From Bianquea renquensis (GTDB lineage Bacteria; Bacillota; Clostridia; Lachnospirales; Bianqueaceae): a stretch of DNA of 64,000 bases. Location: positions 75,145 to 139,144 of the forward strand of contig NZ_JACRSQ010000009.1 of NCBI RefSeq assembly GCF_014384895.1. The letters run 5' to 3'. Position 1 is the stretch's first letter; every line of letters starts with the position of its first letter. Position numbers and translations under genes: made by a program. Under the pieces are notes generated by a model. That model was not told the DNA's origin. It saw only the letters and a program-made list of their open reading frames with translations, and ran no database searches. Positions 1-8,218 of this stretch are shown one piece after another.

Positions 1-878
1 GTCAGAAGCGAAGGGAATGTGATGATCGGCATTGCCATACCGCTGAACTCACCGAAGAGGCTGAGAGACTGCGATGCGTCCAGGCCATACCGCTTTAGGG
101 CTGAGGGGATCATAATGTTTTCAAAGCTGGATAGAACCTGGGAGATGGCGCGGTTCGCTGTCAATGGAATCGCCATAGCCAACAGAGATGTTATGAGGGC
201 AAGAGTCGCCTTGCGCTGTCCCTCCATGGCGGAGGCGCGATTTTTTTTGCGCTCCCAGGAATAGGCGCAGGAGGCGTATAGACAGGATACGGTGTCGCCG
301 GCCACGGTTCCGATGACGGCCATCTTACACATGGCTTCCAGCCCTTTGGGAACCATGAGCGGCGCGATAAAAAAGATGACCAGCATTCTCGACACCTGCT
401 CGAGGACCTGGTCGATGGCGGGGACAGTCATTTTTTGAATACCATAAAAATAAGCTTTAATACAGGAAGAGGTCACGCAGAAGGGCAGCGCCAGACTGAC
501 GATTCGAATCGAGGAGGCGGTGCGGTTATCATGGAGAAAGTGAACGGCGATAAAATCCGCCTGGGTTATCAGAAGCCCCACAAAGAGCAGGCTGGATATG
601 GCGGCCATAGAACAGCCGACCAAGAGAATCCGGGACATGTTGCGATCATTTCGGTTGGCCTTTTCAGCGGCCACCAGTTTGGATATGGCGAGATAGATGC
701 CCGATGCACAGAAGGTATAGGCAAGGAAATAGACCGGAGAGATGAGTTGAAAAAGTCCCATACCCTCCGATCCCATAATATTGGATATGTAGATGCGGTA
801 CAGAAATCCAAGGAGCCGGGAAATGAGGCCAGCGGCTACAAGAATCAGGGTTCCAGTGAGAAATGAGTTTTTTCGCAT
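1..878 (-). CDS. SpoVB/MurJ-type polysaccharide flippase, partial (C-terminus off window)
   Basis: The reverse strand reads open from an ATG at 878 down to base 1, so the C-terminal part lies outside the window. The protein begins MRKNSFLTGTLILVAAG and continues as alternating hydrophobic helices with short charged loops. The GLISRLLGFLYRIYIS stretch at residues 17-32 is typical of the N-terminus of the MOP flippase group, which includes stage V sporulation protein B and other polysaccharide exporters. Members sit in the cytoplasmic membrane and flip lipid-linked sugar precursors; SpoVB is used for spore cortex synthesis. About 292 residues are visible of the roughly 500 usual in the family. 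A modest purine-rich site (GCAGGA) precedes the ATG. The gene is divergent from the NifH-like gene. Assignment to SpoVB rather than another flippase is inference, helped by other sporulation genes in the window. Confidence 0.8.
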   Translation of the reverse strand, partial: MRKNSFLTGTLILVAAGLISRLLGFLYRIYISNIMGSEGMGLFQLISPVYFLAYTFCASGIYLAISKLVAAEKANRNDRNMSRILLVGCSMAAISSLLFVGLLITQADFIAVHFLHDNRTASSIRIVSLALPFCVTSSCIKAYFYGIQKMTVPAIDQVLEQVSRMLVIFFIAPLMVPKGLEAMCKMAVIGTVAGDTVSCLYASCAYSWERKKNRASAMEGQRKATLALITSLLAMAIPLTANRAISQVLSSFENIMIPSALKRYGLDASQSLSLFGEFSGMAMPIITFPSLL

Positions 879-965
879 GTGGTGTCCTGCTTTCAAAAGT
901 CTGGTACCATCCTATTCCAAAACGTACCGGCCTATGACAGACAATCAAAAATTTGGAGGGACAGC

Positions 966-1862
966 ATGGCGAAACGAATCTGTTTTTCAGGTAAAAGCGG
1001 CATAGGAAAATCCGTGATACTCTCCAACCTCAGCGAGGCTTTGGCCCGGATGGGATATGGTGTATTGCAGATTGGCAATGACTGCGGTATGACCTCGACC
1101 TTCCTGCTGATGAAGGGCCAGGAGATGCCCGCCATGATGGAGGAGTACCGGGAAAAGTATACCGTTTCGGCAAAGGAGTATATCGCAGAGAGCCCGTGTG
1201 GCGTCTACTGCCTGGAACTAGGCGGTATCGCAGCTGGCTGCGGCTGCCAGGCGCGGAGTGTCAGCATTGCAGATGAAATTCTGCGAGAACAGCGGATTGA
1301 GGAGCAGTTGGGGCTAGATTTTATTTTGTACGATATCTCCGGGGACATTCCCTGTACGGGATATAGTCTTCCTGTGCGAGACGGAACAATGCAAGAGAGC
1401 ATCATCGTGACCAGTGGCGCCTACTCCTCCATTTCCACTGCCAACAGCATTTTGACAGCCATACTGAAAATCAGGAAAAGTCAGGAATTTCCCATTCGCC
1501 TGCTGGGCAGCGGCGCGGAGGATGGTAGGACCGAGGAGCGTTTGACAGAGTATAGCCGGCAAACAGGGGTGGAGATTCTGGATTTTCTTCATTGCGATGG
1601 GGAGATTCACCGGCTTGCCGGGAAAGGGCGCACTGTCTGGGAAGCGGAGCCACATTCGCTGGCGGCTGCGCAGATTCGGGGAATCGCAGAGCGGCTGTTA
1701 CAAGATCCAGTGGGCAATCCTTTGCAAGCCATGGACCGCAGGGAGCTCTTTCTCTGGTCACGCCGCTGGGCCGGCGGCGGGTGGGGGAGTGAGAGCATCG
1801 AGCCCTGTCGGAGAAATTTCGAGGAGGCGGATGAGGGTGGAACTGGATCTTGCCATCAATGA
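966..1862 (+). CDS. Stand-alone NifH/BchL-family iron-sulfur ATPase-like protein
   Basis: A 298-residue protein. I start it at ATG 966 because GGAGGG lies 6 nt upstream; an in-frame upstream extension lacks family similarity. It has a P-loop, GKSGIGKS, at residues 9-16 as in nitrogenase iron protein. Both cysteines that hold the bridging 4Fe-4S cluster in NifH appear conserved: C94 in GCGCQARSV (NifH has GVGCAGRGV) and C130 in GDIPCTGYSLPVR (NifH has GDVVCGGFAMPIR). It is therefore probably a nucleotide-dependent reductase or cluster-handling ATPase. No NifD/NifK- or BchN/BchB-like partner is visible, so nitrogen fixation is not supported. The end overlaps the next gene by 32 bp, which suggests translational coupling to the amidohydrolase. 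The substrate is unknown. Confidence 0.82.
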   Translation: MAKRICFSGKSGIGKSVILSNLSEALARMGYGVLQIGNDCGMTSTFLLMKGQEMPAMMEEYREKYTVSAKEYIAESPCGVYCLELGGIAAGCGCQARSVSIADEILREQRIEEQLGLDFILYDISGDIPCTGYSLPVRDGTMQESIIVTSGAYSSISTANSILTAILKIRKSQEFPIRLLGSGAEDGRTEERLTEYSRQTGVEILDFLHCDGEIHRLAGKGRTVWEAEPHSLAAAQIRGIAERLLQDPVGNPLQAMDRRELFLWSRRWAGGGWGSESIEPCRRNFEEADEGGTGSCHQ

Positions 1863-3198
1863 TGGAAGCGTAATCGATACGGAGAAGCGAAGGCGGCGGC
1901 CTCTCAATGTGGGCATACGCGGCGATAAAATTGTAGCGGTAACAGCGCAAAAGCTGAAAGCGAAGCGGGTTATCGATGCCTGCGGTCTCATCGTCAGCCC
2001 TGGATTCATCGATGTACACGCCCATTTAGATGGCGACGCCTATGGGGGAGAGCTAGCGGCCTGCCAGGGAATCACCACATCCATCGGAGGGAACTGTGGC
2101 TTGAGTCCCATCGAGATGGAAGATTTTTTTCAAGCGCAAGAGCGAGATGGATATCCGATTCACCAGGCGGAATACGTGGGGCATTCCTTTTCCCTGCGCC
2201 GGGAAGCCGGCCTGAAGAATCCCTATGTGCCTGCTTCGCCGGAGCAGATTGCCAGAATGGAGTGCCTAGCGCAAAAGGCGCTGGAGGAGGGGGCCTGTGG
2301 CATTTCCTTTGGACTCGACTACTCCCCAGGCGCGTCGCTGGAGGAGATTCGAGCGCTGGCCGCCCTGTGCGCCGCCAAAGACCGGGTCATGCCGGTTCAC
2401 ACAAGATTGTTCACCAGGTACGACCTGGATTCCCTGACGGAGATTCTCAGTATCGCCAGGGATACAGGGGTGCGGCTGCTTTTTTCACATTTTGTGTACC
2501 AGTATGGCGAAGGGGATCTGGACAGTGCCCTTGAGATTGTGGACAAAGCTAGGGACGCTGGATTGGATATCCATATTGACAGCGGGATGTACACGGATTG
2601 GGCCACATACATCCACACCGCAACCTATGACCTTCAGACGATCCACGACAATGGGATGCATTTTCACGACATGATGGTGGCAACAGGGCCGTACATAGGT
2701 CAGCGCCTTGACTTCGAGTTATACGCGAAGATACGAAACGAGTACCCCGATGAATCCATCATTTACTGTAACCATTTGAAGGATGAAGCGCATCGGACAT
2801 TGCGCTGTCCCTACGCCATGCCGTCAACGGACATGGGGGCGTATTCACCTGGAGAAGGACATCCGCAGATTGCCGGCACCTTCCCCAAGTTCATAAAGGA
2901 TATGGTGCGAATTCGCGGGGAGCTGAGCCTGGAAGAGGCCCTCAGCAAAGCGACTCTGCTGCCTGCGAGACTCTTTGCTATCCCCGGGAAGGGCAAGATC
3001 GAGGAGGGCTTTGACGCGGATCTCACCGTCTTTGACTTTGACCGGCTGTCTGATTTGGCGGTGTATCCCGATCAAGGACGGCCGGACGCAAAGCCGGTTG
3101 GAATTGAATACGTTATGGTAGCGGGAAATTTGGTGGTGGACCAGGGAATCTATCAAAATTCACAAAGACCAGGCCGTGTCATACGATACATGCGATAA
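1831..3198 (+). CDS. N-acyl-D-amino-acid deacylase-type amidohydrolase
   Basis: A 455-residue metal-dependent hydrolase of the amidohydrolase superfamily, D-aminoacylase branch. The start is ATG 1831, preceded directly by GAGGAGGCGG. Visible motifs are the HxH metal site in GFIDVHAHLD (H63, H65), C89 in GGNCGLSP matching the bridging cysteine of D-aminoacylase, a downstream SHFVYQYGEG histidine, and PSTDMGAYSPGEG carrying the probable catalytic aspartate. The C-terminal GKGKIEEGFDADLTVFD segment is the small beta-sandwich typical of the superfamily. Such enzymes release D-amino acids from N-acyl forms, or cleave related amides. The gene overlaps the NifH-like gene and probably shares its transcript. 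The exact substrate cannot be read from sequence; dihydroorotase-like activity is a less likely alternative. Confidence 0.85.
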   Translation: MRVELDLAINDGSVIDTEKRRRRPLNVGIRGDKIVAVTAQKLKAKRVIDACGLIVSPGFIDVHAHLDGDAYGGELAACQGITTSIGGNCGLSPIEMEDFFQAQERDGYPIHQAEYVGHSFSLRREAGLKNPYVPASPEQIARMECLAQKALEEGACGISFGLDYSPGASLEEIRALAALCAAKDRVMPVHTRLFTRYDLDSLTEILSIARDTGVRLLFSHFVYQYGEGDLDSALEIVDKARDAGLDIHIDSGMYTDWATYIHTATYDLQTIHDNGMHFHDMMVATGPYIGQRLDFELYAKIRNEYPDESIIYCNHLKDEAHRTLRCPYAMPSTDMGAYSPGEGHPQIAGTFPKFIKDMVRIRGELSLEEALSKATLLPARLFAIPGKGKIEEGFDADLTVFDFDRLSDLAVYPDQGRPDAKPVGIEYVMVAGNLVVDQGIYQNSQRPGRVIRYMR

Positions 3199-3223
3199 AA
3201 CAGAAAAAAATACTGACAGCCCC

Positions 3224-3252
3224 TTGACAAAATTGTGAAGGGGTGTTATGTT
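3224..3252 (+). promoter_or_regulatory. Sigma-A-type promoter of the isc operon
   Basis: A perfect -35 TTGACA (3224-3229) is separated by 17 bp from TATGTT (3247-3252). It lies just after the amidohydrolase gene and before iscR. Confidence 0.75.
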
Positions 3253-3261
3253 ATATATAAA

Positions 3262-3280
3262 CCTGAGTAAAATACTCGGA
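3262..3280. promoter_or_regulatory. Inverted repeat, likely IscR operator
   Basis: GAGTA-AAA-TACTC with partly matching outer bases lies just downstream of the -10 box and before iscR. Rrf2-family regulators bind short dyads of this size, so autoregulation of the iscRSU operon is a reasonable inference. Confidence 0.5.
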
Positions 3281-3304
3281 ATTAAAAACAAGCGGGTGAT
3301 TCAG

Positions 3305-3727
3305 TTGAAGCTTTCAACAAAAGGACAGTATAGCCTGAAAGCAATGGTAGATCTGGCGATTCACTATAGCGACGATGTGGTGACGATATCACAGATTGCA
3401 AGCCGCCAGGGCATGTCGGAGAGCTACCTGGAGCAGCTGTTTCCAAAGCTCCGCAAGGCAGGACTTGTGGAGAGTGTCCGGGGAGCAGGAGGCGGATACA
3501 GGTTGGCGAGATCCTTGGAGAGCGTGAGCGTAGGCGATATCCTTCGCGCCGCCGAGGGGGATCTGATACCTGTAGAATGCGTTCTGACCAGCGACAAAGA
3601 GTGCAGCAGGGAAGATTCCTGCGTTGTCAAGTATGTTTGGAAGAAAGTGACAGACAGTATCAACGAGACAGTGGACAACATAACACTGGCAGATATGGTG
3701 AAGCAATATCAGGAAATCAAAGCTTAG
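3305..3727 (+). CDS. iscR: Rrf2-family iron-sulfur regulator, IscR-like
   Basis: A 140-residue transcription factor. I place the start at TTG 3305 because it gives the family-typical N-terminus MKLSTKGQYSLKAMVDLA; GTG 3296 is an alternative. The winged helix-turn-helix runs over about residues 1-85, with TISQIASRQGMSESYLEQLF as the recognition region and a GAGGGYRLAR wing. Three cysteines, in VECVLTSDKECSREDSC, have spacing similar to the [2Fe-2S] ligands of IscR. It leads a three-gene operon with iscS and iscU, 22 bp before iscS, which supports a role in sensing cluster supply. A CymR-type cysteine-metabolism regulator is the main alternative, but it usually lacks these cysteines. Confidence 0.88.
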   Translation: MKLSTKGQYSLKAMVDLAIHYSDDVVTISQIASRQGMSESYLEQLFPKLRKAGLVESVRGAGGGYRLARSLESVSVGDILRAAEGDLIPVECVLTSDKECSREDSCVVKYVWKKVTDSINETVDNITLADMVKQYQEIKA

Positions 3728-3749
3728 GGCAGGAAACGGAGGAGTAGCA

Positions 3750-4931
3750 ATGGAGAGAAAGGTTTACGCGGATCATTCCGCGACTACGGCGGTGAGACCA
3801 GAAGTGTTGGAAGCGATGCTGCCATATTTTACGGAGGAATATGGGAATCCATCCAGCATATATGCCATCGCCAGAAGCAACAAACAGGCGGTGGAGACAG
3901 CGCGGGAACAAGTGGCCATGGCGATCAACGCCAAGGCCGACGAGATTTTCTTTACAGGGTGTGGGACAGAGTCTGATAACTGGGCATTGAAAGGCATTGC
4001 GGAAAGTTATGCCGGCAAAGGGGATCACATCATCACCACGTCGGTGGAGCACCATGCAATCCTTCACACATGCCAGTATTTAGAGAAGCAGGGAAAGCGC
4101 ATTACCTACTTGCCGGTGGACGAGGATGGCGTAGTCTCCGTGGAGGCGCTGAAAAATGCAGTGGATCAGGATACCATCTTGGTCAGTATCATTATGGCAA
4201 ACAATGAAATTGGGACAATCAATCCCATTGAGGAAATCGGAGCTTTCCTTCATGAGAAGAAGATCCTATTTCATGTGGACGCCGTGCAGGCGGTGGGGAG
4301 CCTTCCAATTGATGTACAGGCCATGCACATTGATCTGTTATCCCTGAGCGCACATAAATTCTATGGCCCAAAGGGTGTGGGTGCCCTCTATATCCGCAAG
4401 GGCGTCAAGCTCCGCTCCTTTATCCACGGAGGAGCCCAGGAGCGAGGACGCCGCGCTGGAACAGAGAACGTGGCTGGCATCGTGGGTTTGGGAAAAGCCA
4501 TTGAGCTGGCAACTTCGGAGTTGGAAGCAAGACGGGCCCAGTTGATCCCCATGCGAGACCGCTTGATCGATGAGGTTTTGCGCAGGATTCCGTATGTTCG
4601 CCTCAATGGTGCGCGGGAGAATCGCCTGCCGGGTCATGTGAACTTCAGTTTTCAGTTCATCGAAGGGGAGTCCCTGTTGATTTTGTTGGACATGGCGGGC
4701 ATATACGCATCCAGTGGATCAGCCTGTACGTCGGGGTCCTTAGATCCGTCCCATGTATTGCTGGCCATCGGGCTGCCCCATGAGATCGCACACGGGTCGC
4801 TTCGCCTGACCTTTGGCCGGGAGAACACCATGGAGGATGTGGACTATATTTTGGAAAAATTGCCGCCCATTGTGGAGCGGCTTCGGGCGATGTCGCCTCT
4901 GTATGAGGATTTTATCAAGTCACAGAACTAA
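3750..4931 (+). CDS. iscS: Cysteine desulfurase (IscS/NifS type)
   Basis: A 393-residue class V aminotransferase-fold enzyme. It removes sulfur from L-cysteine using pyridoxal phosphate and passes it to the scaffold protein as persulfide. The PLP lysine is K203 in SLSAHKFYGPKG. The catalytic cysteine is C326 in SSGSACTSGSLDPSHVL, a loop typical of group I (IscS/NifS) desulfurases. The N-terminal VYADHSATTAVRPEV and central VDAVQAVG motifs are also present. The start ATG 3750 has CGGAGGAG upstream. It lies between iscR and iscU with short gaps and is probably co-transcribed from the promoter before iscR. The substrate thiol pool would also feed 4-thiouridine or 2-thiouridine formation, including MnmA encoded 2.2 kb downstream. 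Confidence 0.95.
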   Translation: MERKVYADHSATTAVRPEVLEAMLPYFTEEYGNPSSIYAIARSNKQAVETAREQVAMAINAKADEIFFTGCGTESDNWALKGIAESYAGKGDHIITTSVEHHAILHTCQYLEKQGKRITYLPVDEDGVVSVEALKNAVDQDTILVSIIMANNEIGTINPIEEIGAFLHEKKILFHVDAVQAVGSLPIDVQAMHIDLLSLSAHKFYGPKGVGALYIRKGVKLRSFIHGGAQERGRRAGTENVAGIVGLGKAIELATSELEARRAQLIPMRDRLIDEVLRRIPYVRLNGARENRLPGHVNFSFQFIEGESLLILLDMAGIYASSGSACTSGSLDPSHVLLAIGLPHEIAHGSLRLTFGRENTMEDVDYILEKLPPIVERLRAMSPLYEDFIKSQN

Positions 4932-4968
4932 ACAACCAAAGAATCCTGTGGAAAGGTGGACGAAAGAT

Positions 4969-5397
4969 ATGTATTCGGAGAAAGTAATGGATCATTTTAT
5001 GAATCCGCGCAATATGGGTGAGATTGAGGACGCCGATGGTGTAGGGACTGTTGGAAATGCAAAATGTGGCGATATTATGCGGATCTTTTTGAAGGTGGAG
5101 GACGGCGTGATCCAGGATGTCAAGTTTAAGACCTTTGGCTGCGGCGCCGCGGTTGCAACCTCCAGCATGGCGACGGAGATGGTCGTGGGAAAAACTGTGG
5201 AGGAGGCGCTGAAGGTTACCAATAAAGCGGTCATGGAGGCTCTTGACGGCCTGCCCCCGGTCAAGGTGCACTGCTCGCTGTTGGCAGAGCAAGCCATCCA
5301 CGCGGCGCTGTGGGACTACGCGCAAAAGCACAACATCACCATTGAAGGGTTGAAGCCGCCGGTGGAGGATATCGAGGAGATTGAGGAAGAAGAGTAA
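4969..5397 (+). CDS. iscU: Iron-sulfur cluster scaffold protein IscU/NifU-like
   Basis: A 142-residue scaffold on which [2Fe-2S] clusters are assembled. I start at ATG 4969, giving MYSEKVMDHFMNPRNMG, with GGAAAGGTGG upstream. The three ligand cysteines are present: C33 in NAKCGD (followed by the conserved D35), C58 in FGCGAA and C102 in VHCSLLAEQAI. The C-terminal tail is very acidic (EDIEEIEEEE). This tail and the length resemble the clostridial NifU-like IscU rather than SufU. It sits 37 bp after iscS and is the last gene of the operon, followed by a long hairpin. Chaperones HscA/HscB are not present, as is usual in Clostridia. Confidence 0.95.
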   Translation: MYSEKVMDHFMNPRNMGEIEDADGVGTVGNAKCGDIMRIFLKVEDGVIQDVKFKTFGCGAAVATSSMATEMVVGKTVEEALKVTNKAVMEALDGLPPVKVHCSLLAEQAIHAALWDYAQKHNITIEGLKPPVEDIEEIEEEE

Positions 5398-5412
5398 TGG
5401 GGCGCTTATAAT

Positions 5413-5460
5413 CGGGACAAGGTGGGAATCCTCGAACGAGTCGATTCCCACCTTGTCCCG
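5413..5460. terminator. Long perfect hairpin after iscU
   Basis: Arms 5413-5430 and 5443-5460 pair perfectly over 18 bp around a 12-nt loop that contains CTCGAACGAG, itself self-complementary. No T-run follows on either strand, so it may act as a weak bidirectional terminator or a transcript-stabilising stem. Confidence 0.55.
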
Positions 5461-5513
5461 AATTTAAAAGTAAGAGAATTTTTTGTCAAGCGGCGAAATA
5501 CAGAATGCAAATA

Positions 5514-6134
5514 TCACAAAGCTTTATCAGAATCAAGAATCGCATGATCTAAAAATTCGTCAAAGGTAGCTTTTGCGTACCGCAGATATGTCGAATTTAA
5601 AGTATAATAAATCTCTGGACCAGATTTGCGTGACCTAACAATGACAAGTTCATTCAATAAATCCTGTACATAGCGTGAAATAGAGGTTCGCGCAAGATGC
5701 AGACGGCGGGCTAGCTGAGATATGGTTAAATCTCGCTTTCGAAGTTCATTTACAATCTCAACCTTGACGGGATGACCTAAGGCAGTCATGACGGATTGCA
5801 TAGTGACGTGAGGTTGATTGAGCGCAAGGGAAAACACCCTAGGCCAATCGACGCCAAGGATAAAAATATATTTTTTGTCAATGCAGAAGTCTGCAACGAT
5901 ATATTGGTTAAGATGGCATACACTATATACCTGTTTTTCGAGCTGAACTTCGTGGCTGTCATCAGACTTTAGCCGTCTTTTTTTGACTAGAAGCTGGATG
6001 TCATTTACCATAAATTTTTGGAGGGTATCCAATGCTTCTGTTTTTCGTCTCGAACGGTACGTCTGAATAAAGGGAATGAGTTGCTTGAAGTATTCGATTG
6101 CCGCATCAATGAAGTCGTTATGCAATATAAACAC
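5514..6134 (-). CDS. ArsR-like winged-helix transcriptional regulator with N-terminal sensor region
   Basis: A 206-residue protein read from GTG 6134 (MFILHNDF). The start is uncertain because no strong ribosome-binding site is visible; an internal ATG giving MVNDIQLLV is an alternative. The N-terminal 115 residues match nothing I recognise. Residues about 118-185 form an ArsR-type winged helix: MTALGHPVKVEIVNELRKRD, then TISQLARRLHLARTSISRYV and a beta wing with SGPEIYYTLN. No cysteine metal site like that of ArsR or SmtB is evident. It is divergent from truA and convergent with the isc operon, and its target is not apparent. The local sequence is more AT-rich than its neighbours, which may mean it was acquired. 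Confidence 0.7.
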   Translation of the reverse strand: MFILHNDFIDAAIEYFKQLIPFIQTYRSRRKTEALDTLQKFMVNDIQLLVKKRRLKSDDSHEVQLEKQVYSVCHLNQYIVADFCIDKKYIFILGVDWPRVFSLALNQPHVTMQSVMTALGHPVKVEIVNELRKRDLTISQLARRLHLARTSISRYVQDLLNELVIVRSRKSGPEIYYTLNSTYLRYAKATFDEFLDHAILDSDKAL

Positions 6135-6193
6135 GGATTTTGTAGGGAGATTTATGAATTTACAATTGACTTAATCAAAATGCTTACAAAATC

Positions 6194-6222
6194 TTGCATT
6201 CCAGAATCCTTTGTGGTTTAAT
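6194..6222 (+). promoter_or_regulatory. Putative promoter before truA
   Basis: TTGCAT (6194-6199), a 17-bp spacer and TTTAAT (6217-6222) lie about 27 bp before truA. Both hexamers are imperfect. Confidence 0.4.
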
Positions 6223-6248
6223 AAAGAGAAAATAGAAGGGGGGATAGG

Positions 6249-6992
6249 ATGAAGAACTACAAGATCAGGCTTCAATATGACGGAACGCGGTATGATGGGT
6301 GGCAAAAGCAGGGCAACACAAAAAATACCATCCAGGGAAAGTTAGAAGAGGTTTGTTCTCGGATGCTGGGGGAAGCTGTGGAGATTCACGGTTCGGGGCG
6401 GACGGATGCCGGTGTCCACGCGGCGGGGCAGGTGGCGAATTTTAAGAGTGAGAGGGCAATGAAGCCGGAAGAGATGCTGCGCTACTTGAATGCGTATCTG
6501 CCTCAGGATATCGCCGTCCTCTCTGTGGAAGAAGCACCAGAGCGCTTCCACAGCCGGTTGCTGGCCACATCCAAAGAATACCGGTACCGCGTCTGGAACA
6601 GTCCGATTCCCAATGTGTTTGAAAGGCGATTTGTGTACCAGGACGCCAGATCATTTTCCACAGAAGCCATGCAAAAAGCTGCCGCCTACTGCCTGGGGGA
6701 ACATGATTTTCAATCGTTTTCCTCGGTCAAGCGAAGCAAAAAGTCGACAGTGCGGACTCTCAGGCATCTGGATGTGGAGCGAATGGGGGATGAGATACGC
6801 TTTACATTAGAAGGCAATGGATTTCTATACAATATGGTCCGGATTTTAGTTGGAACCCTTCTGGAAGTGGGGGAGGGGAGGCGACAACCGGAGTCCATCC
6901 CCTGGATTTTTGAGCAAAAAAATCGGGAGGTGGCAGGGTTTACCGCGCCGCCACAGGGGTTGACCTTGATGCAGGTCCATTATAAAGTCTGA
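6249..6992 (+). CDS. truA: tRNA pseudouridine(38-40) synthase TruA
   Basis: A 247-residue enzyme that converts uridine to pseudouridine at positions 38-40 of the tRNA anticodon stem. The catalytic aspartate is D53 in GSGRTDAGVHAAGQ, the family signature. Other hallmarks are YDGTRYDGWQ near the N-terminus, FHSRLLATSKEYRYRVWN in the middle and FLYNMVRILVGTLLEVG near the C-terminus. The length is normal for the family. AGAAGGGGGGAT precedes the ATG at 6249. It stands before mnmA, another tRNA anticodon-loop modification gene, but mnmA has its own strong promoter in the 130-bp gap, so they are neighbours rather than clearly one operon. Confidence 0.96.
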   Translation: MKNYKIRLQYDGTRYDGWQKQGNTKNTIQGKLEEVCSRMLGEAVEIHGSGRTDAGVHAAGQVANFKSERAMKPEEMLRYLNAYLPQDIAVLSVEEAPERFHSRLLATSKEYRYRVWNSPIPNVFERRFVYQDARSFSTEAMQKAAAYCLGEHDFQSFSSVKRSKKSTVRTLRHLDVERMGDEIRFTLEGNGFLYNMVRILVGTLLEVGEGRRQPESIPWIFEQKNREVAGFTAPPQGLTLMQVHYKV

Positions 6993-7070
6993 GTCATGGC
7001 CCTCGCAGCACAAGTACATGATTTTGTGCAAGGAGGGGAAAATACAGGCAGGTTTCTTGTTTTGCATACG

Positions 7071-7100
7071 TTTACAAACGAATGCCTTCTGTAGTATAAT
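7071..7100 (+). promoter_or_regulatory. Sigma-A-type promoter of mnmA
   Basis: TTTACA (7071-7076), an 18-bp spacer and a perfect TATAAT (7095-7100) precede the AAGGAGG of mnmA by about 10 bp. Confidence 0.8.
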
Positions 7101-7122
7101 AAAGGAAGATAAGGAGGCCGCT

Positions 7123-8217
7123 ATGACGAAGAAAAAAGTGGTAGTTGGGATGTCCGGAGGCGTCGATTCTTCCGTTGCCGCATATCTCCTAAAAGAACAG
7201 GGCTACGACGTTATCGGCGTCACGATGCAGATCTGGCAGGATGAGGATCGCTGCCATGTGGAAGAAAATGGAGGCTGCTGTGGCGTTTCCGCAGTCCGGG
7301 ATGCGTCGGCCGTAGCCCAGACTCTGGGGATTCCCTATTATGTGTTGAATTTTAAAGACGTCTTTCGCAGTAAAGTGATGGATTATTTTGCTTTGAGCTA
7401 TTATCAGGGCAGAACTCCCAATCCCTGCATCGCCTGCAACCGGTATGTGAAATGGCAGTCAATGTTGCAGAAGGCACTATCCCTTGGAGCGGATTTCATC
7501 GCCACCGGGCACTATGCCCAGGTGGTTCAGTTGCCCGATGGCCGCTATACATTAAGAAAAGCAGATCACGGCAAAGATCAGACCTATGCCCTCTACAATC
7601 TGACACAGGAGCAGTTGGCCCGCACGCTCATGCCTTTGGGCAAGTACACAAAAGTGCAAGTTCGCGCCATAGCAGAGTCCATCGGCTTACCTGTGGCGAA
7701 CAAGCCGGACAGTCAGGAAATCTGTTTTGTGGAAGACAGGGATTACGCCGGATTTTTGACAAAGTACACGGGAAGGGAAGCGGAGCCGGGGCATTTTGTG
7801 GATACCAAAGGCCATGTCCTTGGAAATCACAGGGGAATCATCCATTATACTATTGGACAGCGAAAAGGGCTGGGAATCGCAATGGGCCGGCCAATGTTTG
7901 TAGTAGAGATCCGTCCCGAAACGCGGGAAGTCGTTTTGGGGGAGGATCAGGACTGTTTTTCCCCTGGCCTGTTGGCAGACGACTGCAATTGGATGCTGCT
8001 TTCGGACCTTGCGGTTGGGCAGACGGTGAAGGCCATGGGAAAGATCCGGTATTCCCACGAGGCAGCACCGTGCACCATTGTGCGGCGCGGGGATGGCCTT
8101 GTGGAATGCCGGTTTGAGGAGAAGCAGCGGGCGATCACGCCAGGACAAGCAGCCGTCTGGTACAGGGATGGCTATATTTTGGGAGGCGGCTGTGTTTTGC
8201 AGCGCATCCATGCTTAG
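7123..8217 (+). CDS. mnmA: tRNA-uridine 2-sulfurtransferase MnmA
   Basis: A 364-residue enzyme that thiolates U34 of tRNA-Lys, -Glu and -Gln, using ATP and persulfide sulfur. The start is ATG 7123, six bases after AAGGAGG; a longer in-frame reading begins inside the promoter and is rejected. The PP-loop SGGVDSSVAAYLL is at residues 10-22. The two catalytic cysteines are C102 in TPNPCIACN and C201 in DSQEICFVED. The conserved GHYAQ and KDQTYAL segments and the C-terminal beta-barrel domain are also present. The sulfur relay from the upstream IscS is the expected donor, although the two genes are not in one operon. A structured repeat element begins directly after the stop codon. Confidence 0.96.
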   Translation: MTKKKVVVGMSGGVDSSVAAYLLKEQGYDVIGVTMQIWQDEDRCHVEENGGCCGVSAVRDASAVAQTLGIPYYVLNFKDVFRSKVMDYFALSYYQGRTPNPCIACNRYVKWQSMLQKALSLGADFIATGHYAQVVQLPDGRYTLRKADHGKDQTYALYNLTQEQLARTLMPLGKYTKVQVRAIAESIGLPVANKPDSQEICFVEDRDYAGFLTKYTGREAEPGHFVDTKGHVLGNHRGIIHYTIGQRKGLGIAMGRPMFVVEIRPETREVVLGEDQDCFSPGLLADDCNWMLLSDLAVGQTVKAMGKIRYSHEAAPCTIVRRGDGLVECRFEEKQRAITPGQAAVWYRDGYILGGGCVLQRIHA

Positions 8218-8218
8218 A

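Noticed and set aside
435..866. A 143-residue plus-strand open frame
   Set aside because: It is antisense to the SpoVB-like gene, which has clear membrane-protein coding character on the other strand.
966..1862. Nitrogen fixation capacity from the NifH-like gene
   Set aside because: No NifD, NifK or cofactor genes are present, and NifH-like proteins act in several other pathways.
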